This document shows positions 10,331 to 18,507 of a DNA stretch of 49,686 nucleotides, piece after piece; the first letter of the stretch is position 1, and each line of letters starts with the position of its first letter. Location: NCBI GenBank assembly GCA_937906475.1, contig CALCZA010000006.1:1-49686 (forward strand), written 5' to 3'. Origin of the DNA: an uncultured bacterium (lineage in GTDB: Bacteria; Planctomycetota; UBA1135; UBA2386). The position numbers and the translations under genes are program-made. The notes beneath the pieces are model-generated. The model was not told the origin of the DNA and ran no database searches. It was given only the letters and a program-made list of their open reading frames with translations.

Positions 10331-11314
10331 GTGGTCCGCTCATCCAGCAGCCTGCTGTTCGCGCTCGTGCTCTTCCTGTCGTTCGCCCTCGTTCTGTGGT
10401 GGACGACGTTCTTGTTGCTGACGAGCGGCGAAATGATCGCGGCCAGCGACCGACTCCTGGCCGGCGACACTGCCGGCGTCGCCAAGGCCCTCGGCGCCAA
10501 GAGTGCCGAAGGCCTCGCCACACTCGGCTCGAAGCGCCAGTGGATGTTCGCCAGCGAAGGCGCGTTCTTTGTCATCGTGCTGCTCGGCTGCGGCTGGCTC
10601 TACCTAAGTTCGGAGCGACGCGAGACGGCCCTGCGCCGCAACCAAGACCGCTTCCTCGCGGCAGCGACCCACGAACTCAAGACGCCACTGGCCACGATTT
10701 CGCTACTGCTTGAGTCGCTGCGCGAAGACCGCGTGCCGGCCGAGAAGCGTCACCGCTACCTGACCAACGGCTTGCTTGAGGCCGAACGGCTGGAGCGAGG
10801 TCTGCACAACGTGCTAACGGCTGCCGGACTGCGTTCGGCCGGCAAGGCAACCAGACCCACCACCGGCAACCTCGCCGACGACGTGCGCCAGGCAGTCGAG
10901 GCGATGCAGGCGCGCGCCCTCGCCGCCGACGTGCGACTAGAAGTCGACACACCCGAAAGCTTGCCGGCGCCGCGCGACGTAGCAGCATTGCAGTTGGTGC
11001 TACGCAATCTGCTCGACAACGCCGTCAAGTTCTCGCCGCCCAATGCGACGGTGCACATCTCACTGGCCAAGAAGGCCTCCGAAGCCCACATCGTGGTTCG
11101 CGATGCTGGTCGCGGACTCGACCATGACGAACTCACCCACGCGTTCGAACCGTTCTTCCGCGGCGATGACAAGGCCAGTGGTGGTACCGGCCTCGGACTG
11201 CACCTCGTGCAAGAAATGATTCACTCCCACGGTGGGTCCGTGACGGCAGAGAGCGCTGGACGCGACCAGGGCAGTTCGTTCACGGTGCATCTGCCTTTGG
11301 AGCAAACTTCATGA
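10331..11314 (+). CDS. two-component sensor histidine kinase
   Basis: A 327-residue membrane kinase. Two membrane segments (about residues 8-30 and 77-92) enclose a short periplasmic region of about 45 residues, too small for a classical ligand domain. The cytoplasmic part has the H box ATHELKTPLA with phospho-acceptor H114, the N box LRNLLDNAVKF, the D/F box (VRDAGRGLD) and G2 box (GGTGLGLHLV), so the ATPase core is complete. The GTG at 10331 is chosen because longer starts would run into the divergent cytochrome gene and destroy the first membrane segment. Its stop overlaps the following regulator start by 4 bases (ATGA), showing translational coupling. The signal is unknown. Confidence 0.9.
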   Translation: MVRSSSSLLFALVLFLSFALVLWWTTFLLLTSGEMIAASDRLLAGDTAGVAKALGAKSAEGLATLGSKRQWMFASEGAFFVIVLLGCGWLYLSSERRETALRRNQDRFLAAATHELKTPLATISLLLESLREDRVPAEKRHRYLTNGLLEAERLERGLHNVLTAAGLRSAGKATRPTTGNLADDVRQAVEAMQARALAADVRLEVDTPESLPAPRDVAALQLVLRNLLDNAVKFSPPNATVHISLAKKASEAHIVVRDAGRGLDHDELTHAFEPFFRGDDKASGGTGLGLHLVQEMIHSHGGSVTAESAGRDQGSSFTVHLPLEQTS

Positions 11315-11997
11315 GTCGCTGGATCCTGGTCGCCGAAGACGAACGCCAACTCGGCGAGATGCTGTGTGACAACCTCGGCCACGAGTCGTACCACGCCGAA
11401 CACGTACTGACCGGGCCGCGCGCGCTCGAACGCATGGCGAAGGGCGGTATCGACCTGCTGATCCTCGACATCATGTTGCCGGGCAAGGACGGCTTCCAAG
11501 TGCTCGAAGAACTGCGCGGGCGCGGCGACCTTACTCCGGTGCTCGTGCTCAGTGCCCGCGCCGATGACCAAGATCGCATCCGCGGACTCGAACTGAAGGC
11601 CGACGACTACCTGACCAAACCGTTCAACCTGCGCGAACTGCTGCTGCGCGTCGAAGCGTTGCTGCGCCGACGCCCCGCGCCCGCTGCCGGCGATGACACG
11701 CTGCGCTTCGGCGGTAACGAAGTCGACTTCCGCGGCATGCAGGCGAGCTGCCACAATGGTGAGACGGCGACTCTAACCGCGACCGAGACCAAACTGCTGA
11801 AGTTGCTGGCTGGCCACATGTCGACCGTGGTCTCCCGGCGCGTCGTGGTTGAACATTTGTTCGGCAGCGCGGCACCGCGAACCGTGCGCACGCTGGACAA
11901 CGTCGTGCTGCACCTGCGCAAATTGTTCGAGAAGGACCCGGGTAATCCGCGCCACTTACATACGGTGCGCGGCGTCGGTTTCCGCTTCGACGCCTGA
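11311..11997 (+). CDS. OmpR-family response regulator
   Basis: A 228-residue DNA-binding regulator. The receiver domain (1-118) has acidic residues E9-D10, the phosphoryl acceptor D53 in LLILDIMLPGKDG and the conserved Lys in DDYLTKPF (around 103). The C-terminal winged helix (about 130-228) has the OmpR/PhoB pattern, ending GNPRHLHTVRGVGFRF. The gene overlaps the kinase by 4 bases, so the two form a cognate pair. Targets are unknown. The exported protein gene downstream begins 33 bases later and could be in the same transcript, though a -10-like box precedes it. Confidence 0.93.
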   Translation: MSRWILVAEDERQLGEMLCDNLGHESYHAEHVLTGPRALERMAKGGIDLLILDIMLPGKDGFQVLEELRGRGDLTPVLVLSARADDQDRIRGLELKADDYLTKPFNLRELLLRVEALLRRRPAPAAGDDTLRFGGNEVDFRGMQASCHNGETATLTATETKLLKLLAGHMSTVVSRRVVVEHLFGSAAPRTVRTLDNVVLHLRKLFEKDPGNPRHLHTVRGVGFRFDA

Positions 11998-12017
11998 CAC
12001 AGGTGCACGAAGTAAGC

Positions 12018-12023
12018 TACCCT
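12018..12023 (+). promoter_or_regulatory. -10-like box giving a leaderless start at 12030
   Basis: TACCCT ends exactly 6 bases before the ATG at 12030, so transcription would begin at the A of the start codon. No clear -35 is visible. Confidence 0.3.
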
Positions 12024-12029
12024 GCGTGC

Positions 12030-13040
12030 ATGCTTCGAATCGCGTGCCGCGCCGCTAGGGCCAGTCTACTAGTCGCCGTTGCGTTCGCCCTGAGCGCCCC
12101 CGCCGTCGGCCAAGACAAAGCCCCAGAGCTCTACGACCTGCACCTCCAAACGCCGAAGGGCACAACGGTTTGGTTCGTCGAGTCGACGACAACTGAGCAG
12201 ACGCACAAGTTCGGGAAGCTGGAGTTCAAGGCGAACTTTCAGATCAACCGCACGTTCGGTATCACAATCAAGCAGATCGATGCGAAGGGAAATCGCATCG
12301 TCGAGATCCACGTCGCACGCATCGCTGGATGGGCGCAGGTCGCCAATGCCACCAAGACTTCATACGACTCGAACGATGGCCACACTGAGGGCCAGACCGG
12401 CAGACTCGACGCATCGACAAGCCGCATGATGGCCGCTGTCGGCCGACGCTACATCGCGCGCATCGACGGAAACGGCAAGCTTGTCGGGTCGATGGCCGGC
12501 ATCGCCCACGAAATGCAGGGCAATCATCCGCAGACCAGCGTGCAAGACTGGGAACTAGCCGACCTCGCCGAAACGGCGTTTGGTCGCACGCCCGCCAAGC
12601 CAAAGGCTATCGGCGGCACGTGGAAGTTCGTGCAGTCAGGAACAGTAGACGCGATACGACTCGCTCGTCACGCGACAATGAAGCTGACCAGATTCTCCGA
12701 TGACAAGCTTGAGATGACACTCACTGGCACGGTCGAGATCAGTCCGATCCCAATCCCACCACCAGCGAAGGGTTCCGGTCTAGGAAGTGCCGAGGCACAA
12801 GTCGCGCGCATGAACAAGAAGGTCGAGATCAGCAACGGCAAGTTGTCCGGCAAACAGGCCTTGTCACGCCTCGATGGGCTCGTGATCGCAACCGAGTCCA
12901 AGTCGACGTTCGATGTCGACATGGCCACTCCCGGTCGCAACCACACGGTTGAGATGATCATCAAGACCAATCTCACTCGCACGACCAAGCTAGACAATAG
13001 GGGGCGGCGTGAATTGACAGGACTGCCGAAGGACGGATGA
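12030..13040 (+). CDS. exported beta-rich protein, DUF6263-like
   Basis: A 336-residue secreted protein. ATG 12030 is chosen because it starts a clear signal peptide (MLRIACRAARASLLVAVAFALSAPAVGQ in two parts: basic n-region, hydrophobic core, AVG-Q cleavage). The mature part alternates polar strands (TTTEQTHKFGKLEFKANFQ, RIVEIHVARIAGW) and resembles the DUF6263 group of exported beta-sheet proteins; I give this as a likeness. The final residues (KLDNRGRRELTGLPKDG) do not look like the rest. Past the TGA stop the same frame continues into a GspG-like segment (next entry), so the C-terminus may be a fusion or a damaged junction. Function is unknown. Confidence 0.8.
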   Translation: MLRIACRAARASLLVAVAFALSAPAVGQDKAPELYDLHLQTPKGTTVWFVESTTTEQTHKFGKLEFKANFQINRTFGITIKQIDAKGNRIVEIHVARIAGWAQVANATKTSYDSNDGHTEGQTGRLDASTSRMMAAVGRRYIARIDGNGKLVGSMAGIAHEMQGNHPQTSVQDWELADLAETAFGRTPAKPKAIGGTWKFVQSGTVDAIRLARHATMKLTRFSDDKLEMTLTGTVEISPIPIPPPAKGSGLGSAEAQVARMNKKVEISNGKLSGKQALSRLDGLVIATESKSTFDVDMATPGRNHTVEMIIKTNLTRTTKLDNRGRRELTGLPKDG

Positions 13041-13160
13041 GATCAGGCCTACAAGCTGGTGGTTGGTGACACGCCGCGTGAATTCCAAGTGGTCAGCGCG
13101 GGGCCGGACAAAAAGCACGGCACAGCGGACGACATCTCCAACCGCACCAAGCGGCGTTAG
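13041..13160 (+). pseudogene. GspG-like pseudopilin tail, in frame after a TGA
   Basis: Directly after the TGA at 13038-13040, the same frame stays open for 39 codons and reads DQAYKLVVGDTPREFQ, then VVSAGPDKKHGTADDISNRT. The end closely resembles the C-terminus of type II secretion major pseudopilins (SAGPDGxxGTxDDI), including the acidic calcium-binding region. Just before the TGA the sequence is LPKDG, like the LPKDPWG motif of the same family, so a Trp codon (TGG) mutated to TGA would restore the motif. I see no hairpin of SECIS geometry here. It is probably a decayed fusion or an inactivated C-terminus. Confidence 0.55.
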
Positions 13161-13202
13161 GCAAGCGTCAAGCAGCGCGTCGTCACGAAGCCACGAAGCC
13201 CG

Positions 13203-14240
13203 CTACTTCTTCTTGCCAGATTCGGAAGGTACAACCAACGAGCTGCGCAGCCCCTTCGACGCCGCCGCCTTGCCGTCGAGGCCGACCACGATCGCTTCCA
13301 CGCGCGGCAGACTCTCAATCAACGCGAGCCCCTTCTCCGGGCCCATCACACAAAGCGCCGTCGCCAGCGCGTCCGCATATTCCGCATGCGATGCGACCAC
13401 CGTCGCGGTGATGCAGCCCTTGCTCGGATAGCCCGTGCGCGGGTCGAGGATGTGGTGGTAACGAACCCCATCCAGTTCGAAGAAGCGCTCGTAGTCGCCT
13501 GACGTCACAACGCAGACGTTCGATAGGTTGAGTTCGGCCAGGGCGTGTTCCTTGTGGCGCGGATGCGCGATGCCAATCGGCCACGGCTTGCCCTGCTTCT
13601 TACCGAGAATGCTCATGTCACCGCCGACGTTGACAACGGCGTTGCGGATGTTGTGCTGCATCAACACCTTCATCGCCGCGTCGATGCCGTAGCCCTTGGC
13701 GATGCCACCGAGCCCGAGCCGGAATCCCGCGGGTAACGCAACCGTCAGCTTCGCAGGCACAATCTCGATGCGGCGGTAGTCGACATACACGAGCGCAGCC
13801 TTGACCTGCTCGGCGGTCGGCACGCGCGCCGGCTTGCGCTTGAAGTGCCACAGCTTACCGACGCCAGCGAACGAGATATCGAAGGCACCCCCCGTCAACT
13901 CGCCAACCGCCTGGCCACGACCAATCATGGCGGCCAACTCGAGCGGCAAGACTTGTGGCCCCTTGCCCGCGTTGTCATTGAGCGTCGACAACGGCGAGGC
14001 CCGCCAGTCCGTCATCAGGTCTTCGACGCGCTGCAGTTCCTTGACGGCCGCTGCAAGTGCTGCGTCAAGCTTGGCCGGGTCGGTGCCGATCGCAGCCAAG
14101 CGATACTCGGTGCCCATCACGCCGCCCTTGACCGTTCGTTCCAGCGCCTCCGTGGCAGCAGGCTTCGCGGCAGAGTTCTGGGCCACAGCCATCGACGCCG
14201 GAACGAGGATGAGGACGGCCGTGAGGATCAGGCGTGACAT
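13203..14240 (-). CDS. apbE: FAD:protein FMN transferase, ApbE family
   Basis: A 345-residue exported enzyme expected to attach FMN covalently to a Thr/Ser of target proteins, using FAD and Mg2+. It has a signal peptide (MSRLILTAVLILVPASMAVA). ApbE motifs follow: MGTEYRL, MTDWRASPLSTLND, GGAFDISFAG (metal-binding Asp), LGGIAKGYGID, AVVNVGGDMSILG, TSGDYERFF and HHILDPRTGYPSKG. Length is typical. It is the last gene of a four-gene minus-strand operon, 10 bases after the TlpA-like gene. No classical flavin carrier (FMN-bind, NqrC, RnfG) is nearby, so its substrate is an open and interesting question. The lysine-rich tail (ESGKKK) is unusual. Confidence 0.93.
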   Translation of the reverse strand: MSRLILTAVLILVPASMAVAQNSAAKPAATEALERTVKGGVMGTEYRLAAIGTDPAKLDAALAAAVKELQRVEDLMTDWRASPLSTLNDNAGKGPQVLPLELAAMIGRGQAVGELTGGAFDISFAGVGKLWHFKRKPARVPTAEQVKAALVYVDYRRIEIVPAKLTVALPAGFRLGLGGIAKGYGIDAAMKVLMQHNIRNAVVNVGGDMSILGKKQGKPWPIGIAHPRHKEHALAELNLSNVCVVTSGDYERFFELDGVRYHHILDPRTGYPSKGCITATVVASHAEYADALATALCVMGPEKGLALIESLPRVEAIVVGLDGKAAASKGLRSSLVVPSESGKKK

Positions 14241-14250
14241 GCCGCTGACG

Positions 14251-14742
14251 CTACTTCATCGACGCTAAGTTCTCAGGCATGTGACTGCCTTTGAAGCGAA
14301 GAAGGCCTGCCGAATCGATCACGATGATCGTCGGCGTCTTCTTTACAGAAAAGCGCTTCGCCAGGGCGAGGTCCTTGTCGCGAACCTGCGGGTAGCTCAA
14401 GCCAAGTTCGTCGATACTCTTGAGGTAGAGGTCCTCGTCGACAGATCCATCCGGCCCGGAAACAACGCCGTAGAACGACATCGAATCTGCCAGCTCGACC
14501 GAAGCGGCGACCGCAGCCGGCGCTTCCTCGCGACAGGTAGCACACCATGGCTGCCAGAAGACGAACGTCGCCGCCTTGCCGCGCACTTCGTGAGATATGC
14601 CTGCGTCATCGACGAACTGCATACCGATGTGATTGCTCGGAGCAGGAGCGATATCGCCCCGCGATGCGCACGACGCGGCTAGCAACACCACAGCGGCGGC
14701 CACAGCGGCGGCCACGGCACGGCCTAGAAACTTGTCGACCAT
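14251..14742 (-). CDS. TlpA-like thioredoxin lipoprotein
   Basis: A 163-residue lipoprotein. The signal peptide ends in the lipobox LAAS-C25, so it should be anchored by C25 on the outer side of a membrane. The thioredoxin fold carries the redox pair C67-A-T-C70 in FWQPWCATC and the cis-Pro motif KKTPTIIVID. This is expected to reduce or shuttle disulfides outside the cytoplasm. Its start overlaps the DUF3570 gene by 19 bases and its stop lies 10 bases before apbE, so it is firmly within the operon. A plausible substrate is the Cys-Gly-Cys tail of the DUF4266 protein encoded by the same operon; this is inference. Confidence 0.9.
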   Translation of the reverse strand: MVDKFLGRAVAAAVAAAVVLLAASCASRGDIAPAPSNHIGMQFVDDAGISHEVRGKAATFVFWQPWCATCREEAPAAVAASVELADSMSFYGVVSGPDGSVDEDLYLKSIDELGLSYPQVRDKDLALAKRFSVKKTPTIIVIDSAGLLRFKGSHMPENLASMK

Positions 14743-16013
14743 CCGATACTCCCAAACAGGTAATCAAGGCCATCACTTCGCGTCGTGTAGTCGAACGTGA
14801 AGTCCCAACGGCTCGCGGACGACGTGAAGTAGTCGAATCGGAAACCTAAACCATGCGACGAGAAGTCGCCGAGGTCGGCGTCCTGGGTGCGGAACTCCGG
14901 CAGCGCCGCTTCGGTCGCCTGCGAATAGCGCTCCTGATAATCGTCCGCAGCAGTCTGCGAGTAGAAGCGATAGCCGACGCGAGCCCGAAGCCTGTCCTGC
15001 ACCAACCAGAAGTAGCAAGCAGGCTCAACGGTGAAGCTCGTCACGCCCCAGTCATCGCCATACAAGCGACCACCGAGTTCGAGCGCGGTGCTTTCGCCAT
15101 ACATGCGACGAACCCGACCATGCAGTGTCAGGCGTGCCCGGCTGCTGGGCAGCTCTTCAAAGCCTGTCGTATTACGATCCGTCTGCAACGCAGTACTCGC
15201 CAGGTAGTTCTGCGGCGTAATCGTGCCACCATCGGCGACAACACCGTTGTAGGGCGTCTCGAGGAAGCCACTTTGCAGCGTCAGGTTGACGCCCATCTCC
15301 GCGTGCATGCGCGGCGTCATCACCTGATACCAGTTACCAGACAGGTTGAGCGCGGTGCGGTTGTCGCTGCCTTCTGTTTCATCCCCATCGAAGCGAATGA
15401 TATCGAGACTGTCGAAGTAGGCACTTCCGGAGAACTTCAACGTCGTGCTGTCGCCGTCGTAGTCCCTGGCATAGCTACCCCCCAGCCCGAACGACCGGTA
15501 GTCGTATTCGGCGCTGGCATGGGCAAAGGCACTGACCCGCGCATCTTCATCGAGAGCCCAGGTGGCACCGCCATCAAGCCCGAAGTAGTAGTCGCCGGTC
15601 GCGCCGCTTTGCTGCGTCCCCGGGTAGCTGTTCAATCGCTCGATGGACGCGCTAGAGACGTTGTCGTAGCTAAACTTGAAGAAGAGATTGGTCGAGTCCG
15701 AGAGGTTGTAGTCGTAGAAGACCACCGGTTCGATGACCGTCAGCGACTCATCAAGGAACGGGTTGCCGTCACCAGCATCGCCGTTGTTGTAGTAGCCGAG
15801 TCGAAACCCAAGATGGCCGGTGCCGGCTTTGCCGAGGCTGCCCTTTACCGGTGCGGTCCCCGAACCAGGCGCCTGCGTCGGCGACTGACCAACAACCTGC
15901 GGTTGGGCCGTGGCCGTCGCTCCCGTGCCACCGACCGGTCGCCCGCTCGACTGGGCCAACGACACACCAGCGAGCAGGGCCAATGCAGCGCCAAGCTTTG
16001 CTAGTTGGTGCAC
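14724..16013 (-). CDS. DUF3570 outer-membrane beta-barrel protein
   Basis: A 429-residue exported protein. The GTG at 16013 is chosen because GGAGG sits 6 bases before it and it begins a signal peptide (MHQLAKLGAALALLAGVSLA). A flexible Gly/Thr/Pro linker (about 22-60) precedes about 360 residues of alternating strands with many aromatic ends and Asp/Gly turns (YYNNGDAGDGN, YDYNLSDSTNLFFKF), ending in a C-terminal SF, typical of barrels. Length and partners match DUF3570. Two GAT motifs, TGAT (30-33) and SGAT (136-139), resemble the core of ApbE targets but lack the usual upstream Asp. It overlaps DUF4266 by 13 bases and the thioredoxin gene by 19. Function is not known. Confidence 0.85.
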   Translation of the reverse strand: MHQLAKLGAALALLAGVSLAQSSGRPVGGTGATATAQPQVVGQSPTQAPGSGTAPVKGSLGKAGTGHLGFRLGYYNNGDAGDGNPFLDESLTVIEPVVFYDYNLSDSTNLFFKFSYDNVSSASIERLNSYPGTQQSGATGDYYFGLDGGATWALDEDARVSAFAHASAEYDYRSFGLGGSYARDYDGDSTTLKFSGSAYFDSLDIIRFDGDETEGSDNRTALNLSGNWYQVMTPRMHAEMGVNLTLQSGFLETPYNGVVADGGTITPQNYLASTALQTDRNTTGFEELPSSRARLTLHGRVRRMYGESTALELGGRLYGDDWGVTSFTVEPACYFWLVQDRLRARVGYRFYSQTAADDYQERYSQATEAALPEFRTQDADLGDFSSHGLGFRFDYFTSSASRWDFTFDYTTRSDGLDYLFGSIGWSTSF

Positions 16014-16255
16014 CCGCAACCTCCACCAGCCTTGGAGCCAATACCGCCAGTCGTCGCCTCGCGCGAGTAGATGACCTTCTGCATGAAGTTGTCGAACGAC
16101 GGATCCGCGTCGAACTGCATCAACGCACTCGCCAAATGCTGCTTCTCGTAGAAGGCAACTGGCTGGCATGACGTCGACAACAATGCCGCGAGCAACAGTG
16201 CACCCAGCACAGGTGTGCGAAACGGTGAACGGGGACAATCGGAGGATCTAACCAT
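16001..16255 (-). CDS. DUF4266 small lipoprotein with GGGCGC tail
   Basis: An 84-residue lipoprotein. ATG 16255 begins a signal peptide ending LSTS-C30, a plausible lipobox. The mature part has the DUF4266 pattern: QPVAFYEKQHLA, then DADPSFDNF, YSREATTGG and the C-terminal GGGCGCTN with C80 and C82. The paired cysteines at the extreme C-terminus could bind metal, take part in disulfide exchange or be modified; none is proven. It is the first gene of the operon and overlaps the DUF3570 start by 13 bases, so stoichiometric production is likely. The gene diverges from a two-component pair starting at 16439, which may regulate it. Confidence 0.85.
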   Translation of the reverse strand: MVRSSDCPRSPFRTPVLGALLLAALLSTSCQPVAFYEKQHLASALMQFDADPSFDNFMQKVIYSREATTGGIGSKAGGGCGCTN

Positions 16256-16438
16256 GAACCACTCAGCTACATTCGAAGTTCGCCTACCGGCACAGACAGT
16301 CGAAACCTGACCGCCCCATGAACAGATCGGCGAAACTAGCCCGACTCTGTTGCACCGTCTCATGACAATGCGTTCATCAACGATGGCCGCCGCACCTTGG
16401 GACTACCCTGAGCGCGCCATTGCCTCGATGATTGCGGC

Positions 16439-17116
16439 ATGTCCCAGCACAAGGGTTTGCACGTGCTCGTCGTCGATGACGACCCAAAACTGATGGCCCT
16501 CATGCTGCAGGGCCTGACCGAATCTGGCCTCATGCCGCTCGGAGCAAGTAACGGCAATGAGGCCCGTCGCCTGCTTGCAGAGCACTCGTTCCACCTCGTC
16601 TTGCTCGATGTCATGATGCCTGACAGCGATGGCCGTGACGTGCTCGCCGAACTTCGCGGCGCTGGCAATGACATCCCAGTCATCATGGTCACCGCGCGGG
16701 ACACGACAGCAGAACGGGTCGAAGGGCTTAAACTTGGGGCCGACGACTACGTAGTCAAACCATTCGCCTTCGCCGAACTTCTCGCTCGCATTGACGCGGT
16801 CATCCGACGCCGCGTGGGCACGATCACGCTCGGCTTCGGGCCGCTAAACATTTCGCCAGCCGATCGAACGGCAAACTGTCGCGGCCAGATCATCGACTTG
16901 TCGCCAAAAGAGTTCGACCTGTTATCGGCGCTCGTTCGAGCCCGCGGCGAAACCCTAACGCGCACCAACCTGCTAAAGACCGTCTGGCGAACGCAGCATG
17001 ATCCAGGCACCAACGTGGTCGACGTTGTCGTCGGCCGACTTCGGCGCAAACTTGAAGTTCTCGCCGGACCAAAGGTCACTGCGGTTCGCGGCCAGGGTTA
17101 CCGCATGGAAACATGA
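16439..17116 (+). CDS. OmpR-family response regulator
   Basis: A 225-residue regulator. The receiver domain has D13-D14-D15, phosphoryl acceptor D57 in LVLLDVMMPDSDG and the conserved Lys in DDYVVKPFAF. The C-terminal winged helix includes LSPKEFDLLSALV and ends AVRGQGYRMET, the usual OmpR/PhoB close. The ATG lies 183 bases from the divergent DUF4266 operon start. A TACCCT box (16404-16409) lies within that space. The 4-base ATGA overlap with the following kinase marks a coupled pair. The neighbouring operon is the obvious candidate target; direct evidence such as repeated binding sites was not recognised. Confidence 0.93.
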   Translation: MSQHKGLHVLVVDDDPKLMALMLQGLTESGLMPLGASNGNEARRLLAEHSFHLVLLDVMMPDSDGRDVLAELRGAGNDIPVIMVTARDTTAERVEGLKLGADDYVVKPFAFAELLARIDAVIRRRVGTITLGFGPLNISPADRTANCRGQIIDLSPKEFDLLSALVRARGETLTRTNLLKTVWRTQHDPGTNVVDVVVGRLRRKLEVLAGPKVTAVRGQGYRMET

Positions 17117-18495
17117 GCGGCACAGCCCCAGCCACACCCTGGTCGATGCAGCGACGCATCACTGGCCTATTCTGCTTGTTGTCGGCAATCCCCGTGTGCG
17201 TTGCGACGGTGGTTGGCGTCTCCTTCTTGAGTCAATCGGTAACGACCGAACTCGAAGCACTCGTTCACGAGGAGCTTGAGGAAGCGCGATCAGAAACCAT
17301 CGCGCTGCCCGAACCAGTCAACGCGTTCGCAGCAGTAGCGCACGGATTGGCAGAGTCGCACCCTGAGTTCCCGATGGGGTGGCGACTGCACAAAACGTCT
17401 GACGGGCAACACCTCGGCGACTTTGGCGATCAGATCTTGCTGCAGAAAATGCGGCCGCTGGCACCGGTCCTCCCCACCACCCATTCCGCAGTCGTATCGC
17501 TCGGTGACGGCGTGTTGTCCGCCACGACACGCCTTTCCGACGAGGTCACAATCACGCTCGTGCTCGATGGCTCGCATCGCATCGCGAAGATCAACAACTA
17601 CTGGTTGTTCGGCCTCGCAACGATTGCGTTGAGTTTGCTAATCAGCACCATCGCGGCACGCTTCCTCGCCTGGCGCTTACAAACCTTGCTCGACGCCATC
17701 GCAAGCAGCCTGCACCAAGAGGAGCCCGACAGCAGCATGACGCCGTCACTGCCGAACGAACTCATCCCCATCGCAACCGAACTCAAGACGATGCTCGACA
17801 ACGTTCGCAAACGCGCCGGCGAAGCGAAGGTGTTCACGGCAGGTCTAGCCCACGAACTACGTTCGCCACTACAAAACCTCATTGGACAAGCCGAAGTCGC
17901 CATGATGCGAACGCGCAGCAACAAGAACTACCAAGAACTGCTGCAACAACAGATCGTCGAGCTCCACGAGTTCGCGCGATCGGTAGACAACCTGCTACAT
18001 CTGTGCTCCGCCGAGGAGCCAATTCACGAACCGCCAACCGAAACGTTTGATCTCGGTGACGAAGTCGCGGTGCGACTGCAGGCAGAGCGCGGCCACGCCG
18101 AAGCTCAGCAAGTGCAACTCAACATCGAAGTCCATGGCGACACGAAGATCCGCGCCGACCGCGAAGCCGTCATCCGCGCACTGCGTAACCTGGTCAACAA
18201 CGCCGTAAAATGGTCTAAGCCTGGCGAATTGGTTCGCGTCAGCATCTATGGCAACGCCGAGGAGCTGCGCCTCGAAGTACACGACGAGGGACCAGGCATC
18301 CCGGTATCGGAACGTGAGCGCGTATTCACCCCATTCGCGCAAGGCAGCGTCCCGAGTGGCCAGCGGGCGGGGTTTGGGCTCGGACTGGCGATGATTAAAG
18401 CCACGGCGATACAACACCACGGCTCCATCACGATCGGCGACTCTATAAGTGGCGGCGCGCTGCTCGCGCTAGTGCTCCCGAAACTCAGCGAGTAG
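17113..18495 (+). CDS. two-component sensor histidine kinase
   Basis: A 460-residue membrane kinase. Membrane segments lie at about residues 16-38 and 163-183, enclosing a periplasmic sensor region of about 120 residues with no recognised domain name. A HAMP-like linker leads to the H box GLAHELRSPLQN (H247), N box LRNLVNNAVKW, G1 (VHDEGPGIP), F box and G2 (RAGFGLGLAMI). The architecture resembles CusS/heavy-metal type kinases, which fits envelope sensing, but the ligand is unknown. It is coupled to the regulator by a 4-base overlap and ends convergently 12 bases from the next gene, with no clear terminator between. Confidence 0.92.
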   Translation: MSGTAPATPWSMQRRITGLFCLLSAIPVCVATVVGVSFLSQSVTTELEALVHEELEEARSETIALPEPVNAFAAVAHGLAESHPEFPMGWRLHKTSDGQHLGDFGDQILLQKMRPLAPVLPTTHSAVVSLGDGVLSATTRLSDEVTITLVLDGSHRIAKINNYWLFGLATIALSLLISTIAARFLAWRLQTLLDAIASSLHQEEPDSSMTPSLPNELIPIATELKTMLDNVRKRAGEAKVFTAGLAHELRSPLQNLIGQAEVAMMRTRSNKNYQELLQQQIVELHEFARSVDNLLHLCSAEEPIHEPPTETFDLGDEVAVRLQAERGHAEAQQVQLNIEVHGDTKIRADREAVIRALRNLVNNAVKWSKPGELVRVSIYGNAEELRLEVHDEGPGIPVSERERVFTPFAQGSVPSGQRAGFGLGLAMIKATAIQHHGSITIGDSISGGALLALVLPKLSE

Positions 18496-18507
18496 CCGCC
18501 GCGCCGC

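Noticed and set aside
9649-10713. Long plus-strand frame crossing the DUF1592 gene start into the kinase gene.
   Set aside because: Arg/His-rich composition and overlap with two well-supported genes.
13038-13076. Selenocysteine reading of the TGA after the exported protein at 12030.
   Set aside because: No stable hairpin with a G-leading loop was found 16-37 bases downstream, and Trp is the residue expected by homology.
14853-16004. A 383-codon frame antisense to the DUF3570 gene.
   Set aside because: Shadow frame; the minus-strand gene has signal peptide, Shine-Dalgarno, family pattern and operon fit.
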